This document shows positions 1 to 5,936 of a DNA stretch of 6,236 nt, piece after piece. The notes beneath the pieces were generated by a model, which saw only the letters and a list, made by a program, of their open reading frames with translations, did no database searches and had not been told where the DNA came from. The position numbers were made by a program, and so were the translations under genes. Each line of letters starts with the position of its first letter. Positions within the stretch are counted from its first letter, which is position 1. This DNA comes from Vulcanimicrobiota bacterium (GTDB lineage Bacteria; Eremiobacterota; Eremiobacteria; Baltobacterales; Baltobacteraceae): NCBI GenBank assembly GCA_030042755.1, contig JASHZC010000197.1, forward strand, positions 1 to 6,236, written 5' to 3'.

Positions 1-8
1 GCTCGCAG

Positions 9-25
9 ACGTGTAGAGGCCACGT
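9..25. repeat. Small perfect inverted repeat at window edge
   Basis: ACGTG (9..13) and CACGT (21..25) form a perfect 5-bp inverted repeat around a 7-nt spacer. It lies just beyond the U-run of the branched stem when read on the minus strand. It could be an operator for the next gene outside the window, or chance; nothing else supports it. Confidence 0.25.
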
Positions 26-33
26 ACCAAAAG

Positions 34-130
34 AAAAAACCTCCGCACGAACGGGTTGCCGGCGATTCCGGCTTATGCAAGACCGTCAATCAGTCGGGTC
101 TCGCAACGGCCTTCCACCCTTCGTGCGAGG
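34..130 (-). terminator. Branched stem plus U-run after fliE: complex terminator or unrecognised structured RNA
   Basis: Read on the minus strand, 130..116 pairs with 56..40 to give a 15-bp stem interrupted only by two single-G bulges. It encloses two smaller stems: 8 bp (104..97 with 84..77, including one G-U pair, 12-nt loop) and a perfect 5 bp (72..68 with 62..58, 5-nt loop AAUCG). The closing arm runs straight into six T (39..34), then C and four more T, the layout of an intrinsic terminator for the upstream fliE operon. The size and branching exceed an ordinary terminator. The 12-nt loop contains UGAUU, which can pair with all five bases of the other loop (one G-U). I compared it from memory with common riboswitches, SRP RNA and RNase P motifs and found no match. 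Pairing is seen directly; that it is transcribed and functional is inference. Confidence 0.55.
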
Positions 131-149
131 TAGTCCAGGCCGCAAACAA

Positions 150-197
150 CAGTCATCGACTGCCGCTCATTTTCAATTTCGGCACACCTAGCCGAAA
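150..197. repeat. Two perfect hairpins between fliE and the branched stem
   Basis: TTTCGGC (177..183) and GCCGAAA (191..197) make a perfect 7-bp stem with a 7-nt loop, starting 9 bases beyond the fliE stop. CAGTC (150..154) and GACTG (158..162) make a perfect 5-bp stem with a 3-nt loop. Neither is followed by a T-run, so they are not simple terminators. With the larger stem at 40..130 they make almost the whole 1..205 stretch foldable. No gene is supported in that stretch. Confidence 0.45.
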
Positions 198-205
198 CAT
201 TAACG

Positions 206-553
206 CTAGAATTGCATTTGGCTGATCTCGGTGTAGGCTTGGAGTATCTTGTTGCGCACCGAGAGTGCCATTTGCATCGAGAGCCCGGCCTCTTCGACGG
301 CTTTGACGGTACCCTCGAGGTCGTTCGTCTTCCCCATCGCCAAGTCGGTCGATTTTTGCTCGGCGGTGATCATCTGGTCGTTGACGTGAGAGAGCATTCC
401 GGAGAGCGTGTCTTTGAACGAGACGCCGCCGGATCCGGCGACGCCGCCATCGTCGGGAAGAGGTTCGGACTGCGGCGCCTGCGGGCTGATATCCGGAACG
501 AACGTGCCCGGTGATACCTTACTGATGGCCGCGCCGTAGTTGTTGATGTCCAT
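206..553 (-). CDS. fliE: Flagellar hook-basal body complex protein FliE
   Basis: FliE (115 aa) is the small adaptor that joins the MS-ring to the proximal rod of the flagellar basal body and is exported by the flagellar type III apparatus. The C-terminal half (about residues 45-115) carries the family pattern: FKDTLSGML, then the helix with AVEEAGLSMQMALSVRNKI, ending AYTEISQMQF, close to the usual VRNK..AYQEIM.MQ ending. Length is slightly above the usual 100-110 because residues 15-45 form a Pro/Ser/Gly-rich lead. ATG at 553 has a strong Shine-Dalgarno just upstream. It is the last gene of the flgB-flgC-fliE group, 14 nt after flgC. It is followed by a structured gene-free stretch, not directly by fliF as is common. 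Confidence 0.95.
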   Translation of the reverse strand: MDINNYGAAISKVSPGTFVPDISPQAPQSEPLPDDGGVAGSGGVSFKDTLSGMLSHVNDQMITAEQKSTDLAMGKTNDLEGTVKAVEEAGLSMQMALSVRNKILQAYTEISQMQF

Positions 554-557
554 CGTT

Positions 558-569
558 CTTCCTCTCCTC
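558..569 (-). promoter_or_regulatory. Ribosome binding site of fliE
   Basis: On the minus strand the purine run GAGGAGAGGAAG ends 4 nt before the fliE ATG. It overlaps the flgC stop codon (TGA at 570..568), so ribosomes finishing flgC sit on the fliE start signal. It is the strongest Shine-Dalgarno in the window and supports the ATG at 553. Confidence 0.8.
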
Positions 570-1092
570 AGCTCTTGAGTAGAGATAGGTCGGATGCGCC
601 CATGTTCTGCGATGCGGTGATCGCGGCGACATTGGCCTGATACGCACGCGAGGCGGCCATCAGATCGACCATCTCCTTGACGATCTCGACGTTGGGATAG
701 TGAACGTAGCCACGCGCGTCCGCTTCCGGATTGCCCGGATCGAAGACGAGGCGATCGGGGCTGGGATCGTTGACGATGCCGACGGCTTGTACGCCTTCCA
801 CGCTGGCCGGCGCGGAACTAGAGTCCGGATTGGGCGGCGCGAACGGATCATTCGCATCGAAATCTGAGGCAAAATCCGACGTTGGCGTCGGCGTCGCGTC
901 CCCGCCCGGCGCATCGGACGTGCCCGGAGCCGCCGGCTTCTGCGCAAAGATCACCAGCTGCCGTTTGAAAGCGCCGCCTTGGGGCGTGCGCGTCGTGTTG
1001 GCGTTGGCGATATTGTTCGCGATCACGTCCATCGCGAGCCGTTCTGCCGAAAGACCGGACGAACTGATCTCTACCGAATCGTAGTATCCCAT
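568..1092 (-). CDS. flgC: Flagellar basal-body rod protein FlgC, with extended low-complexity linker
   Basis: FlgC is a proximal-rod subunit of the flagellum, exported through the flagellar type III system and polymerised on the MS-ring/FliE. The N-terminal rod signature is clear (GLSAERLAMDVIANNIANANTT, residues 13-34, then the TPQGGAFKRQ segment). The C-terminal half has PGNPEADARGYVHYPN followed by the helix IVKEMVDLMAASRAYQANV, typical of FlgC rather than other rod proteins. At 174 aa it is about 40 residues longer than E. coli FlgC (134). The excess is a Pro/Ala/Ser/Thr/Asp-rich stretch at about residues 52-97. The ATG at 1092 shares its A with the flgB stop (TAATG), indicating translational coupling. 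fliE follows after 14 nt. Confidence 0.95.
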   Translation of the reverse strand: MGYYDSVEISSSGLSAERLAMDVIANNIANANTTRTPQGGAFKRQLVIFAQKPAAPGTSDAPGGDATPTPTSDFASDFDANDPFAPPNPDSSSAPASVEGVQAVGIVNDPSPDRLVFDPGNPEADARGYVHYPNVEIVKEMVDLMAASRAYQANVAAITASQNMGASDLSLLKS

Positions 1093-1529
1093 TAGGACGG
1101 TTGCTCCGTGATCGCTTCCCGAAGAAACTTGTACTGCTCTTGCAAGAGCTGCGACATCGTCTGCTGATAGCTCGTGTTTTCCGAGAGCTCGGACATCTGC
1201 TGATCGATGTCGACGTTGGATCCGTCGACGCGCATCTGGGTGGTGTAATCGACGGCCGGCTGCGGATCGTAGGGTTGCCCGGCGGTTCCGTCGCCGATCG
1301 CGAACTGGCGATCGTCGTCGGTGGTCATCGCCAGCTCGTCGGGGTCCGGCGGCGTCGCGAGGCTATCGGCCAACGCCGTTTTGAAATCGACCGACGAGCT
1401 ACGGAAGTTCGGGGTGTTGACGTTGGCGATGTTGCTCGCGATCTGATCGTGCTCGAGCTTCGCGCCTTTGACCGCCTGATTGAGAAGCGTCGTCGCTTGC
1501 CCAAGCGGAAGTATGCTGAAATCAGCCAT
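1092..1529 (-). CDS. flgB: Flagellar basal-body rod protein FlgB
   Basis: FlgB is a proximal-rod subunit that assembles with FlgC, FlgF and FliE between MS-ring and distal rod. From ATG 1529 the protein is 145 aa, close to E. coli FlgB (138). The rod signature is at residues 27-49 (HDQIASNIANVNTPNFR, then VDFK), and the C-terminal helix ends in EQYKFLREAI, with NVDIDQQMSEL before it as in the family. The frame is open upstream to a TTG at 1601, but that start would overlap the ABC gene by about 50 nt and add unrelated residues. ATG 1529 has GGAAGGG directly before it and starts with the expected ADFSILPLGQ segment. The gap to the ABC gene is 19 nt, which suggests one transcript. Confidence 0.94.
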   Translation of the reverse strand: MADFSILPLGQATTLLNQAVKGAKLEHDQIASNIANVNTPNFRSSSVDFKTALADSLATPPDPDELAMTTDDDRQFAIGDGTAGQPYDPQPAVDYTTQMRVDGSNVDIDQQMSELSENTSYQQTMSQLLQEQYKFLREAITEQPS

Positions 1530-1536
1530 CCCTTCC
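1530..1536 (-). promoter_or_regulatory. Close-set ribosome binding site of flgB
   Basis: GGAAGGG abuts the ATG at 1529. The spacing is shorter than the usual 5-9 nt, so translation may depend on coupling to the ABC gene ending at 1549. It is the only Shine-Dalgarno-like run in the 19-nt gap and is the reason for choosing this start. Confidence 0.5.
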
Positions 1537-1548
1537 GTTATCGTCCGG

Positions 1549-3315
1549 TTAAGCGGAGAACTGAGCGGCGTGAAGCCTCGCGTAGTAGCCGTTGAGCGCA
1601 ATCAGGGCTTCGTGCGTTCCCACCTCGAGGACGCGACCACCTTCGATGTACAAGATCGTCGTCGCGCGGCGGATCGTTGAAAGGCGATGGGCGATGATTA
1701 CCGTCGTGCGTCCGGGAAGAAGCCGATCGAGCGCGGCCTCGATCAGCGCCTCGGAATGCGAGTCGAGCGCGCTCGTTGCTTCGTCTAATATGAGGATGCG
1801 CGGATCCCGCAGTATGGCCCGCGCGATCGCGATGCGCTGCCTCTCGCCGCCGGAGAGCCGGAACCCGCGCTCTCCCACTTCGGTGCGGTAGCCCTGCGGG
1901 AGCCCCTGCACGAACTCGTCGGCGTTCGCCTCGATTGCCGCTTGCCGAACTTCCGCGTCGGTCGCGTCGAGCCGCCCGTAGCGAATGTTCTCGGAGATGG
2001 ACGCGCGGAAGAGTTGCGGATCTTGCGGCACGATTGCGATCTGGTCGCGCAAGTCACCGAGCCTCACACCTGAGATGTCGATCCCGTCGACCAAGAGGCG
2101 GCCGCGCTGCGGATTGTAGAATCGCGGGATGAGATTGACGAGCGTGGTTTTACCTGCGCCCGAGGGGCCGACCAACGCGATGATCTCGCCTTCGTCGATC
2201 GTCACGCGAACGTCGGCGAGCGCGGGCGGTTCCGATTCGTTCGAATCGTACCAAAACCACACGTTCTCGAATTCGATCCGGCCGGCTATGCGCGGCATCG
2301 GTGCCGGATCGGCTACGGCCTCTTCTTCCAACGGCAGATCGAGCAATTCGTAGGCACGGCCGGTTGAAACGACCGCCTTGCTGAGATCGCCGACGAACGC
2401 CGCCATGCGATTCATCGGATTCACCAGATTGACCACCAGCAGCCAATAGGTCAGCAGCGATCCGCTGCTGAGATGGCCGACCAACACCTCGCGGACGGAG
2501 AGCCAAATGATCACGATGACGCCGCACGAGAGAATTGACGAAATGACGACCGGCTGCATGTAGATGAACTGGTTCACCTTCATGAACGCGCCGAAGTAGT
2601 CTTCGTTGCGATTTCGGAAGCGCCGCGATTCGTAGGCTTCGCGACCGAAGGACTTCACGATGCGTTGCGCTTGCAAGACTTCGGTCAGCGTTGACGACAT
2701 GTCGGCGATTCGGCTCTGCGAGCGCGACATGCTCGACGAAATCAGCTTTTGAAAACGCGAGACCGCGAGCGACATCAGCGGTGCGATGACGACGAGCACG
2801 AGCGTGAGGAGCCAGTCGACCCAAATCATTGCCGAGAGCGAGCTGATGAAGGTGAGCAACGCGTTGATCAGCTGTGGAAGCGAAACGCTGACCGCGTCGC
2901 TCATGACCTGCAGGTCGCTGTTGAATCGAGCGATCAGTTCACCCGGACGCCAGCGATCGAAGCTCTCGAGCGGCAGGCGGAGCAGCCGCTCGTAGAGTGA
3001 TTGGCGCAAGCCGGCGAGGAACCGTTGGCCGCACCAAGTCGTGATGTAATTGGTTCCGTACGTGGCGAAATTGGAGAGCACCAGCGAAATATAGGTCGCG
3101 GTCAGCGCAAGATAGAGGACGCGCAAATCCGGCTGCTGGTGACTTGCCGGTATGGTCGCCGGCTTGATGACGTGATCCATGATGGCGCCAAGCGCCCACG
3201 GACCCACCAGGACGAGAAGGCTGTTGACGGCGCCCAGGCCGATCGCCACAAGGAGGCGGGGGTAATACGGGCGGCCCTCTCGTGCCAGGCGCGCAACCGT
3301 CGAAGCTTGCGTCAT
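1549..3315 (-). CDS. ABC exporter, fused permease and ATPase (MsbA-like)
   Basis: A 588-aa half-transporter of the type IV (ABCB/MsbA) exporter fold, expected to dimerise in the inner membrane and export a lipid, drug or peptide using ATP. The membrane domain covers about residues 18-310 with several hydrophobic spans, including one near 18-40 and one near 260-280. The ATPase domain has Walker A GPSGAGKTT (383-391), Q-loop Gln 431, signature LSGGERQ (487-493), Walker B ILILDE with catalytic Glu 512, D-loop SALD (515-518) and switch His 543. All are intact, so a homodimer could work. ATG 3315 is chosen although its Shine-Dalgarno is poor; a TTG at 3381 in frame would add 22 residues and run into the divergent gene's leader. 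It is followed by flgB after 19 nt. The substrate cannot be read from sequence; the flagellar link is positional only. Confidence 0.9.
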   Translation of the reverse strand: MTQASTVARLAREGRPYYPRLLVAIGLGAVNSLLVLVGPWALGAIMDHVIKPATIPASHQQPDLRVLYLALTATYISLVLSNFATYGTNYITTWCGQRFLAGLRQSLYERLLRLPLESFDRWRPGELIARFNSDLQVMSDAVSVSLPQLINALLTFISSLSAMIWVDWLLTLVLVVIAPLMSLAVSRFQKLISSSMSRSQSRIADMSSTLTEVLQAQRIVKSFGREAYESRRFRNRNEDYFGAFMKVNQFIYMQPVVISSILSCGVIVIIWLSVREVLVGHLSSGSLLTYWLLVVNLVNPMNRMAAFVGDLSKAVVSTGRAYELLDLPLEEEAVADPAPMPRIAGRIEFENVWFWYDSNESEPPALADVRVTIDEGEIIALVGPSGAGKTTLVNLIPRFYNPQRGRLLVDGIDISGVRLGDLRDQIAIVPQDPQLFRASISENIRYGRLDATDAEVRQAAIEANADEFVQGLPQGYRTEVGERGFRLSGGERQRIAIARAILRDPRILILDEATSALDSHSEALIEAALDRLLPGRTTVIIAHRLSTIRRATTILYIEGGRVLEVGTHEALIALNGYYARLHAAQFSA

Positions 3316-3415
3316 CGCAAGGAGATCAACTTGCCGCCCGCTGCGGATGAAACCTGCCCGCACGCGGCGCAGTAGATGCAAGCGTGTAGGAACGGAGCAA
3401 GAAAAAGCGATTCAT
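3316..3415. promoter_or_regulatory. Divergent intergenic region, presumed promoters both ways
   Basis: About 100 bp separate the ATGs of the ABC-flgBC-fliE cluster and the right-pointing zinc/membrane gene. Both transcripts should start here or inside the opposite gene's leader. I looked for sigma-70 and sigma-28 boxes and found none convincing. The best minus-strand candidate is TTGCTC followed 18 nt later by TCTACT, which is weak. The location is inferred from gene layout, not from motifs. Confidence 0.4.
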
Positions 3416-4000
3416 ATGGACTGTTACTTCCACTCGAACGTTCCGTCGATAGCGCCTTGCGCGCATTGCGGAAAGCCCATCTGCGCCACCTGTCGCGACG
3501 AGCGGGGCAGCTGTCCAAGCTGCAGGCTCGCGGAAAAAATCGACGCGACTACCGGAGAGCGCAAGCAGATTTACGGTCAAGTACCGCCGCGATCGCAGCA
3601 GGTCCCGCCGCAATCGGCGCCACCGGTGTCCGCACCCTCGGCCTATGTGACGACCATCTCGAACGACCCGATCGAGACGCGGGCCTTGGCAGCGCTCGGC
3701 TATCCGCTTTGGCCGCTCGCGCTGCTCGCACTGCTCGACTCGAAACGCTCGAAGTACATCCGGCGCCAAGCGCTTCAGGCGTTGGGTTTCAACGTCGGGT
3801 TCGCCGCGTTTTGGGGTTTGCTCGAGTTGACGACGTTCATTCCGGTACTCGGCTGGTCGTCGAGTTTCGTGCTCTTGATGCTTTTGCCGCTGTTCCTCGT
3901 TTGCAGCGTCTTCTTCGGGATCAAGACGCTCCAGGGCGAAGACGTTCGCGTCCCGGTGATCAGCGATTGGCTCGACGATCGGTTGCCGGCGCGTCCTTGA
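3416..4000 (+). CDS. B-box-like zinc-binding protein with DUF4870-like membrane domain
   Basis: A 194-aa protein of unknown function. Residues 3-36 are packed with possible metal ligands: Cys3, His6, Cys15, His17, Cys18, Cys23, Cys26, Cys33, Cys36, in the spacing of the bacterial B-box-type zinc finger (CYFH..., CAHCGKPIC..C). A Pro/Gln/Ser-rich linker follows (about 54-76). Next is a hydrophobic part (91-170) with the DUF4870 pattern: a first span ending at LDSKRSKYIRRQALQALGFN, two more spans, then FFGIKTLQGEDVRVPVI near the C-terminus. The zinc module probably faces the cytoplasm. The frame is open from an ATG at 3347, but that would add 23 basic residues not expected in the family, and MDCYFH at 3416 matches typical N-termini of such proteins. 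It is transcribed away from the ABC exporter. The family role is unknown. Confidence 0.8.
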   Translation: MDCYFHSNVPSIAPCAHCGKPICATCRDERGSCPSCRLAEKIDATTGERKQIYGQVPPRSQQVPPQSAPPVSAPSAYVTTISNDPIETRALAALGYPLWPLALLALLDSKRSKYIRRQALQALGFNVGFAAFWGLLELTTFIPVLGWSSSFVLLMLLPLFLVCSVFFGIKTLQGEDVRVPVISDWLDDRLPARP

Positions 4001-4013
4001 CCGCATAGTGCGG
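4001..4013. terminator. Weak hairpin between convergent genes
   Basis: CCGCA (4001..4005) and TGCGG (4009..4013) form a perfect 5-bp stem with a 3-nt loop, immediately after the TGA of the right-pointing gene and 10 bp before the stop of the convergent gene. There is no T-run on either side, so if it ends transcription it does so weakly. Position between converging genes is the main support. Confidence 0.3.
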
Positions 4014-4022
4014 GCTGACCTA

Positions 4023-4496
4023 TTAACGACAGAACGTTGTCGACACGAGCAAACGATTGTGCACGAATTCGAATATGGGCTTAGGTAGCGCGCTGTCGCC
4101 GATTTTGAGTTGTCGCAGATAGCTTCTTGTTGCCTGCGCGGCAGCGCTTGTCGACGCATCGACGATGCGCAAAGAAGCGAAGTCTCCCTGGTTTACTTGA
4201 GCGGGCACGAAAACCGAATATTGTCCCGCGCGGTAGCTCATAACAAGGTTGGGTTGGAACCAAATCGCCGAGTTCTTGAGAAAATAGAACCAGCCTATTG
4301 GTTCGCCGCCATCTCGAGCCGTCAACACTTCGATTTGCCGGATCTCGTTGTCAACCGTGTCTCCTTTGCCGCCTATCCATCCCCCTAGGGACCTGGGGCT
4401 GTCACAGCCAGGTCGCTGAGCTTTGGCATCGACTGCAGACGAGGCAAAAGTCAGTATTGTGAGTAGGATGCCCAGTTTGAATGCTATCCGTCCCAT
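4023..4496 (-). CDS. Hypothetical secreted protein
   Basis: A 157-aa protein I do not recognise. The N-terminus is a Sec-type signal peptide: MGRIAFK, a hydrophobic core LGILLTILTFASSA, and a probable cut after AKA (residue 26). The mature part has only two cysteines, Cys31 near its start and Cys156 as the second-last residue, which could bridge the two ends in the periplasm. The middle is rich in aromatic and beta-prone residues (GWFYFLKNSAIWFQPN at 68-83; YSVFVPAQV at 93-101), suggesting a small beta fold. ATG 4496 has a good Shine-Dalgarno. It starts 18 nt after the photolyase stop, so it is probably co-transcribed. Its base composition is lower in GC (52-55 percent in three 60-base lines counted) than a photolyase line (70 percent), possibly reflecting separate origin. 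Confidence 0.7.
   Translation of the reverse strand: MGRIAFKLGILLTILTFASSAVDAKAQRPGCDSPRSLGGWIGGKGDTVDNEIRQIEVLTARDGGEPIGWFYFLKNSAIWFQPNLVMSYRAGQYSVFVPAQVNQGDFASLRIVDASTSAAAQATRSYLRQLKIGDSALPKPIFEFVHNRLLVSTTFCR
4390..4414. repeat. Strong hairpin inside the start of the secreted-protein gene
   Basis: GACCT (4390..4394) plus GGCTG (4397..4401) pair with CAGCC (4405..4409) plus AGGTC (4410..4414), giving 10 bp with a 2-nt bulge and a 3-nt loop. It lies about 80 nt into the gene on the minus strand, just after the codons for the predicted signal-peptide cut site. It could slow ribosomes during export, or be chance. Confidence 0.4.
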
Positions 4497-4499
4497 GCG

Positions 4500-4507
4500 T
4501 CCTTTCC
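4500..4507 (-). promoter_or_regulatory. Ribosome binding site of the secreted-protein gene
   Basis: GGAAAGGA on the minus strand ends 3 nt before the ATG at 4496, inside the 18-nt gap after the photolyase stop. It supports this start and independent re-initiation on a shared message. Confidence 0.65.
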
Positions 4508-4514
4508 GTTCCGC

Positions 4515-5933
4515 CTAGCCAACATACGCGCGATAGCGCTCGAGGAATGCGCGCGCTTCGTGCTCGTGATCGAGGATGGGCCGTACATACGAGTCGTGCG
4601 CGAATAGCTCGAGCGCAAGCTGCGCATCGCTGCGAGCACCCGCGCTCCACGCGCTCACCGGAAGTGCAGCCAGCTCCGAAACCCACCGTTTGACGTAGGC
4701 GCCGCTCGGATCGTAGCGGCGGCGCTGCTTTTCCGGATTGTAGATGCGCGGATATTGCGCCATATCCGCGCCAACGCCCGCGATCCACTGCCAGTTTCCG
4801 TTCGCAAGAGCGGGATCGTCTTCGATCAGCCAGCGATCCCACTCGTCGCGTCCGACGCGCCAGTCTACACCCAAGTCGAAACAAAGAAACGATGCGGCGA
4901 CGGCGCGTACGTGCGGGTGCATCCAGCCGGTTTCATGCAGCTGACGAATGCCCGCGTCGACGAGCGGAAATCCGGTCGCTCCATCACGCCAGCGTTGCAG
5001 CGCCGGATGCGAGCGCGCGAATGGAAAGCCACGCATCCTCGTTTGCAACGCCGCGTCGTCGTTGCCGCTATAGAACGTGCCGAGTTGCAAGAAGAAATCG
5101 CGCATCGCGAGGGATCGAAGAAAGAGCCGCAATGACGCGCGCTCTTCCGCGAGCAAAAACGGATCGTCCATGCGTTCGAGCGTTGCGCGCACGATGCTAC
5201 GAGCGGCGATCGCTCCGAATGAAAGATGAGCCGAGAGATGCGACGTTCGTTCGTCGCTTGGAACGTTCATGGCGATCGAATATCGCAGCGCCGGCCCGGC
5301 GAGAAATCGCGTGAGCGTCGCGCGCGCGGCCGCAGGCCCGGCGTCGAACGACCAATCCGCTCCGCCAAATTCGCGAGCTGACGGCAGCGGTTCGCTTTCC
5401 ACGTCAGTCGAGGCAAAACGCACGAGCAACGGCACGTCGAATGAAGCGGGCCGAAGCGCACGCCACACGTCGAAGTACGGCGCGAATGCTCGATACCCGT
5501 CACCGCCGCTCGGACGCGCGCTTGCCGTCTCCTCGGGAGCGATCGCCGGAGCGTCGTGAACGACAGCGGCGCGAAGCCCCGCTTCCTCGAGCTCGGATTG
5601 CACGCGAGCGTCCGCAGCAATTCCAGCTCCGTCGTAACTCGCGCTCCAAGCAACGCCGTCTGCAGAGCAGGCGCGCGCAAGGCGCTTGAGCGTTGCGCCG
5701 AGCGCGCCACGTCGCACGATCATGCGCGAGCCGCGTTCGCGGAGCGCAGTGTCGAGCGAAGCGACGGCAGCACAGAAAAATGCCGCGCGTCGAGGCGAAC
5801 GCTCGAGCCGCGCTTCCATCGCGCGATCGATGACCAAAACCGGCAACACCTCGCCGTGCGACGCAGCTTCGGCCAAGCCGGCGTGATCGTCGATGCGCAA
5901 ATCGTGCGTGAACCGGTAGATGAAGGACGCCAT
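4515..5933 (-). CDS. Photolyase/cryptochrome-family flavoprotein, divergent active site
   Basis: A 472-aa cytoplasmic protein with the full class I photolyase layout, which in the family repairs UV pyrimidine dimers by light-driven electron transfer from FADH-. Residues 1-130 are the antenna-type Rossmann domain (DLRIDDH at 11-17). FAD-domain marks include Tyr218, TSHLSAHLSFG (230-240), RDF (278-280), the GFPLVDAGIRQLHETGWMH block (321-339) and NWQWIAGVGAD (380-390). Tryptophans 315, 358 and 381 match the E. coli triad 306/359/382. By alignment from memory to E. coli PhrB, lesion- and flavin-contact residues differ: Glu274 is Ser274, Trp277 is Met277, Asn341 is Pro340, Arg342 is His341, Met345 is Ala344 and Asn378 is Ala377. 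CPD repair is therefore uncertain. ATG 5933 lies 3 nt after the cytochrome stop and lacks a clear Shine-Dalgarno, so coupling is likely. Confidence 0.9.
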   Translation of the reverse strand: MASFIYRFTHDLRIDDHAGLAEAASHGEVLPVLVIDRAMEARLERSPRRAAFFCAAVASLDTALRERGSRMIVRRGALGATLKRLARACSADGVAWSASYDGAGIAADARVQSELEEAGLRAAVVHDAPAIAPEETASARPSGGDGYRAFAPYFDVWRALRPASFDVPLLVRFASTDVESEPLPSAREFGGADWSFDAGPAAARATLTRFLAGPALRYSIAMNVPSDERTSHLSAHLSFGAIAARSIVRATLERMDDPFLLAEERASLRLFLRSLAMRDFFLQLGTFYSGNDDAALQTRMRGFPFARSHPALQRWRDGATGFPLVDAGIRQLHETGWMHPHVRAVAASFLCFDLGVDWRVGRDEWDRWLIEDDPALANGNWQWIAGVGADMAQYPRIYNPEKQRRRYDPSGAYVKRWVSELAALPVSAWSAGARSDAQLALELFAHDSYVRPILDHEHEARAFLERYRAYVG

Positions 5934-5936
5934 GTC

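Noticed and set aside
85..96. CUGAUUGA in the 12-nt loop as a hammerhead ribozyme core
   Set aside because: The hammerhead needs CUGAUGA and a matching GAAA segment with three junction stems; these are not present.
40..130. The inverted repeat as a transposon end, MITE or integron attC site
   Set aside because: No flanking target duplication or attC core motifs were seen, only one copy is present, and the U-run next to the stem fits transcription termination better.
1..224. Right-pointing frame open from the window edge to a TGA at 222..224, 74 codons, overlapping the end of fliE
   Set aside because: No recognisable protein, no start in view, third-position GC only about 57 percent, and the stretch is better explained by hairpins. 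It could still be the tail of a gene outside the window.
1101..1595. 164-codon right-pointing frame opposite flgB
   Set aside because: Antisense shadow of a well-recognised rod gene; no family features.
1530..1601. TTG start at 1601 for flgB
   Set aside because: It would overlap the ABC coding end by about 50 nt and add residues absent from FlgB; ATG 1529 starts with the expected sequence.
3316..3381. TTG start at 3381 for the ABC exporter (22 extra residues)
   Set aside because: No Shine-Dalgarno, a rare start codon, an added basic stretch untypical before the first span, and a clash with the divergent leader; ATG 3315 is preferred.
3326..4159. 277-codon left-pointing frame opposite the zinc/membrane gene
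   Set aside because: It is a shadow of that gene, very rich in Arg and Glu, with no domain and crossing the ends of two neighbours.
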